From Muriicola sp. Z0-33 (GTDB lineage Bacteria > Bacteroidota > Bacteroidia > Flavobacteriales > Flavobacteriaceae): a stretch of DNA of 64,000 nt. Within the stretch, counting starts at the first letter, position 1. Every line of letters begins with the position of its first letter. The stretch is from NCBI RefSeq assembly GCF_026126425.1, contig NZ_JAFMPW010000001.1:124001-188000 (forward strand), given 5' to 3'. Shown here piece by piece: positions 61,896 to 64,000 of this stretch. The position numbers and the translations under genes are program-made. The notes under the pieces were generated by a model that worked only from the letters and a program-made list of their open reading frames with translations, was not told the origin of the DNA and did not search any database.

Positions 61896-62300
61896 TTAAT
61901 TGGCCTGGCCAATAGGTGAGCCTATTTCAATTGAGGGCTCGTAGGTCAATGCCAATATTAGTATAGCTATTACAGGAAGGGCAATGGCGGCAACAGTTGC
62001 CCAGTCTGATCCAGACTTGTTTTGTGACAATACCTGAATGATTTCAGTATCATTTAATTTTACTTTGGTGAATTCACCTGATTTTCTTTTAACGCCGTAG
62101 TAATTACCGTCTTCAAATGAAATATAGTGATACTTAATAGTTTGATTGGCTTTTGTTTTGATCTTTACTTTTTTCTGTTCCAGGGAAGCTTGCTTTAATG
62201 TCACAGGGCGCTTTAAGTCATAAACCACACAACTTTGAAAGAGAATAACAGTAACTAAGAAGAGTGCAATAGCCTTTAGCCATTTACCAAAGTTTTTCAT
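61896..62300 (-). CDS. Small lipoprotein of unknown function
   Basis: A 134-residue protein with the lipoprotein signal MKNFGKWLKAIALFLVTVIL ending in FQSC (cysteine 24). The central part (VKIKTKANQTIKYHYISFED, GVKRKSGEFTKVKLNDTEII) is beta-rich, and one helix near the C-terminus (WATVAAIALPVIAILILALTY) could pass through the membrane. No family is recognised with certainty; similar short lipoproteins are common in flavobacteria. Confidence 0.7.
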   Translation of the reverse strand: MKNFGKWLKAIALFLVTVILFQSCVVYDLKRPVTLKQASLEQKKVKIKTKANQTIKYHYISFEDGNYYGVKRKSGEFTKVKLNDTEIIQVLSQNKSGSDWATVAAIALPVIAILILALTYEPSIEIGSPIGQAN

Positions 62301-62444
62301 AAGAATAAGTTTTGTCTGTTTATTTAAGGAAAAAAGGTAGTAATTAAATAGTAATGGCCGCCATCTTATCTCTAGTTTTTTGCTATCTTTAATAGGTTAT
62401 CCCCTCTTTTATTTAATATACTTTTAATCTAAAAATTTAAACTA

Positions 62445-63335
62445 ATGAAAACAATCCTGATCACTGGCTGTAGCTCTGGTTTTGGCCATGACGCAGCAAA
62501 ATACCTGGCGGAAAAGGGGCATCATGTTATTGCCACTATGCGGAATATTGATGGTAAAAATGCCCAGGCCGCGGCCGACTTAAAAAACTATGCCAGCGAA
62601 AATGGCTATAAAATAGACGTTCTTGAAATAGATGTAACATCTGATGATAGCGTGGCTAAGGCTGCGGAACAACTTCCAGATATAGATGTACTTATTAACA
62701 ATGCCGGCCTCGGTTTTGGTGGGGCCGTAGAAGCCTTTACCTCTCAGCAATGTCTGGATCAACTAGATCTTAATATTGTTGGCACTTTGCGTGTGGCCAA
62801 GGCGGTATTACCCGGTATGCGGGCACGCAAATCTGGCCTTATCATTCAGGTGAGTTCCATAGCAGGGCGTCTTGCATTCCCTGGTTTTGGAGTTTATCAC
62901 GCCAGCAAATGGGGCCTGGAAGGGCTGAGCGAATCTATGCGATATGAACTTGCACCACATGGAGTTGATGTTGTAATGGTAGAACCAGGACCTTTCTCTA
63001 CCAACTTTTTTGGCAATATGATCCCGGCTAGTAGCGAAGATGTGGCACAGGCCTATCAACATGTTACCGATTTTAATGAGGGTTTTGGAGCACAGGTTAC
63101 GGAACTCTTCGAAAGTGAAGAAGCACCTACAGATCCCATGATTGTAGTTAAAACCTTTGAAGCTTTAATTAACCTTCCTCCCGGACAACGCCCACTGCGT
63201 ACCATAGCGGGGCTCGATTTTGGCGCTCAGGCGGCTAATGATGCAATAGAACCCATAAGAAAGGGAGCTTTGGCAGCGATGGAAATAGCCGATTTAGACG
63301 GCCCGTCACCAGCGATTAAAGTTCAGGAAGGATAG
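62445..63335 (+). CDS. SDR-family oxidoreductase
   Basis: A 296-residue classical SDR: TGCSSGFG (residues 8-14), the acidic DVTSDDSV, NNAG (85-88), catalytic S138 (VSSIAG), Y151 and K155 (YHASKWG). The arginine after the first strand (TMRN) favours NADP(H). A longer C-terminal lid (TEEVKTFEAL-like VVKTFEALINLPPGQRPLR) is typical of the subfamily that also includes the SDR at 41508-42362. The substrate is unknown. A strong terminator follows. Confidence 0.9.
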   Translation: MKTILITGCSSGFGHDAAKYLAEKGHHVIATMRNIDGKNAQAAADLKNYASENGYKIDVLEIDVTSDDSVAKAAEQLPDIDVLINNAGLGFGGAVEAFTSQQCLDQLDLNIVGTLRVAKAVLPGMRARKSGLIIQVSSIAGRLAFPGFGVYHASKWGLEGLSESMRYELAPHGVDVVMVEPGPFSTNFFGNMIPASSEDVAQAYQHVTDFNEGFGAQVTELFESEEAPTDPMIVVKTFEALINLPPGQRPLRTIAGLDFGAQAANDAIEPIRKGALAAMEIADLDGPSPAIKVQEG

Positions 63336-63396
63336 CCTGCCTTACTGGTTTTGACCTGCTTTCATATTGGACAAAATAAGTACCTGTAACAACTAT

Positions 63397-63427
63397 AAAA
63401 GCCTTCTAAAATAGAAGGCTTTTTTTC
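63397..63427 (+). terminator. Hairpin terminator after the SDR gene
   Basis: AAAAGCCTTCT pairs with AGAAGGCTTTT over an AAAAT loop, followed by TTTTT. It ends the SDR transcript and may also serve the opposite strand. Confidence 0.85.
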
Positions 63428-63457
63428 AATTATTCGTCTAATGGGACCAATTATCAA

Positions 63458-63586
63458 TTAACTTAATAGTTGCCAAATTCCGATGATAAAACCAAGGGCT
63501 ATTAATAACAGTATAACCTCTAAGCTTACATTCAGCACCCGAAGAATGCTATTCAAAATTCCGTTTCTCTCATATTGCTCGTTCAT
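63458..63586 (-). CDS. Small single-helix membrane protein (42 residues)
   Basis: ATG at 63586, TAA at 63458: MNEQYERNGILNSILRVLNV followed by a hydrophobic helix (SLEVILLLLIALGFIIGIW-like, residues ~21-39). A short polar N-terminus and one membrane span are typical of small membrane proteins. It reads towards the terminator at 63397-63427. It is too short for most gene finders; the coding call rests on its neat topology. Confidence 0.5.
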   Translation of the reverse strand: MNEQYERNGILNSILRVLNVSLEVILLLIALGFIIGIWQLLS

Positions 63587-63805
63587 AGCTTATTTATTTA
63601 ATATTTCTCTACTAATAAGTTACAATTTAAGCGCTTTGAACAGGACGGGTTTGTTGTGAAAACCCCAAAAGTTGTGGTGTAATCGTATTTTTTGTGCATT
63701 TAATCGATAATTAGCTTTTCCAGGGTGTATTAAAAACGAAATCAGCTACTGCAAGGCGAGCACTTTAAATCATTTATTTTGGCATTTTACAGAATAGCTC
63801 CTGGA

Positions 63806-64000
63806 TTACTGGCGAATCATCCGAAGATCTATACTGGTTGGGACGAAGCCCCCGCCAGCGCTTATAGGAAATTCTAATTCCCCGTTTAGATGTAACCGAT
63901 CTTGCGCATCCAGGGATACAGTATAATAAGCGGCATCTTCTATATCAAAACCGTCCTCAATGATAACCAAACTGGCGCCGTCAAAACCCATTTGGCCCTG
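63806..64000 (-). CDS. Unknown protein, C-terminal part (start beyond window)
   Basis: The frame is open from the window edge to TAA at 63806-63808. The last ~64 residues are beta-rich (GASLVIIEDGFDIEDAAYYT, then HLNGELEFPISAGGGFVPTS and SIDLRMIRQ), like the end of a beta-barrel or beta-sandwich domain. No family can be named from this piece. Confidence 0.6.
   Translation of the reverse strand, partial: QGQMGFDGASLVIIEDGFDIEDAAYYTVSLDAQDRLHLNGELEFPISAGGGFVPTSIDLRMIRQ

Noticed and set aside
1-64000. CRISPR arrays, rRNA genes, insertion sequences
   Set aside because: No regularly spaced direct repeats, no rRNA sequence and no transposase-like protein were found.

Overview
The window is a chromosomal segment of a flavobacterium (phylum Bacteroidota), probably marine. 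Start codons generally lack Shine-Dalgarno sequences. Several genes are preceded by the Bacteroidota -7 element TAnnTTTG, and TTG starts are common. The gene content fits: a carboxypeptidase-regulatory-domain/TonB-type outer-membrane receptor, methylmalonyl-CoA epimerase, a DUF6090 protein, SPII-type lipoproteins, and LytTR and AraC regulators with membrane-bound N-termini. Genus cannot be named from the sequence alone.

Layout. Positions 1-19.5 kb are ordinary core chromosome: an SMP-30-like lipoprotein (cut by the window edge) coupled to an MBL-fold hydrolase, a UspA-SulP operon divergent from a CPA antiporter with an RCK domain, lepA, a PD40 lipoprotein divergent from an M28-PDZ peptidase, an outer-membrane receptor, a dihydrouridine synthase, a LolC/E-like permease behind rbfA, methylmalonyl-CoA epimerase, and an unusual pyruvate kinase with a long N-terminal extension and no C-terminal domain. 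A CAT-anticodon tRNA follows at 19527-19600.

Positions 19.6-34.4 kb are an integrative element inserted at the 3' end of that tRNA. A 13-bp direct repeat marks the junctions and a tyrosine integrase lies at the right end. Each end carries a pair of AGGGTGT heptamers spaced 12 bp apart, probable integrase arm sites. Its modules are an excisionase-like HTH, a PrimPol-VapE replication protein, and defence cargo: a complete type I restriction-modification operon with a YgjP-like metallopeptidase and two unknown proteins, plus an AbiJ-like HEPN protein.

Positions 34.4-43 kb are a patchy accessory region rich in short dispersed repeats. It holds an AbiH protein, a three-gene cluster (ferritin-like enzyme, unknown partner, TIR domain with six membrane helices), an SDR oxidoreductase and small unknowns. 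Positions 43.0-50.4 kb are a catabolic operon of exported enzymes: a Tat-signal Gfo/Idh/MocA oxidoreductase, a Tat-signal SelA-like PLP enzyme, two tandem amidohydrolases, and a PQQ-type dehydrogenase lipoprotein with cytochrome c. Positions 51.4-53.1 kb hold a two-gene operon pairing a four-helix membrane protein with a TIR protein; both seem to carry a ParE/RelE-like domain. This is the best candidate for an undescribed (defence-like) system. Positions 53.3-64 kb return to general chromosome: YceI-TPR, AraC and LytTR membrane regulators, PspC-DUF2339, DUF1330, SDR and small proteins.
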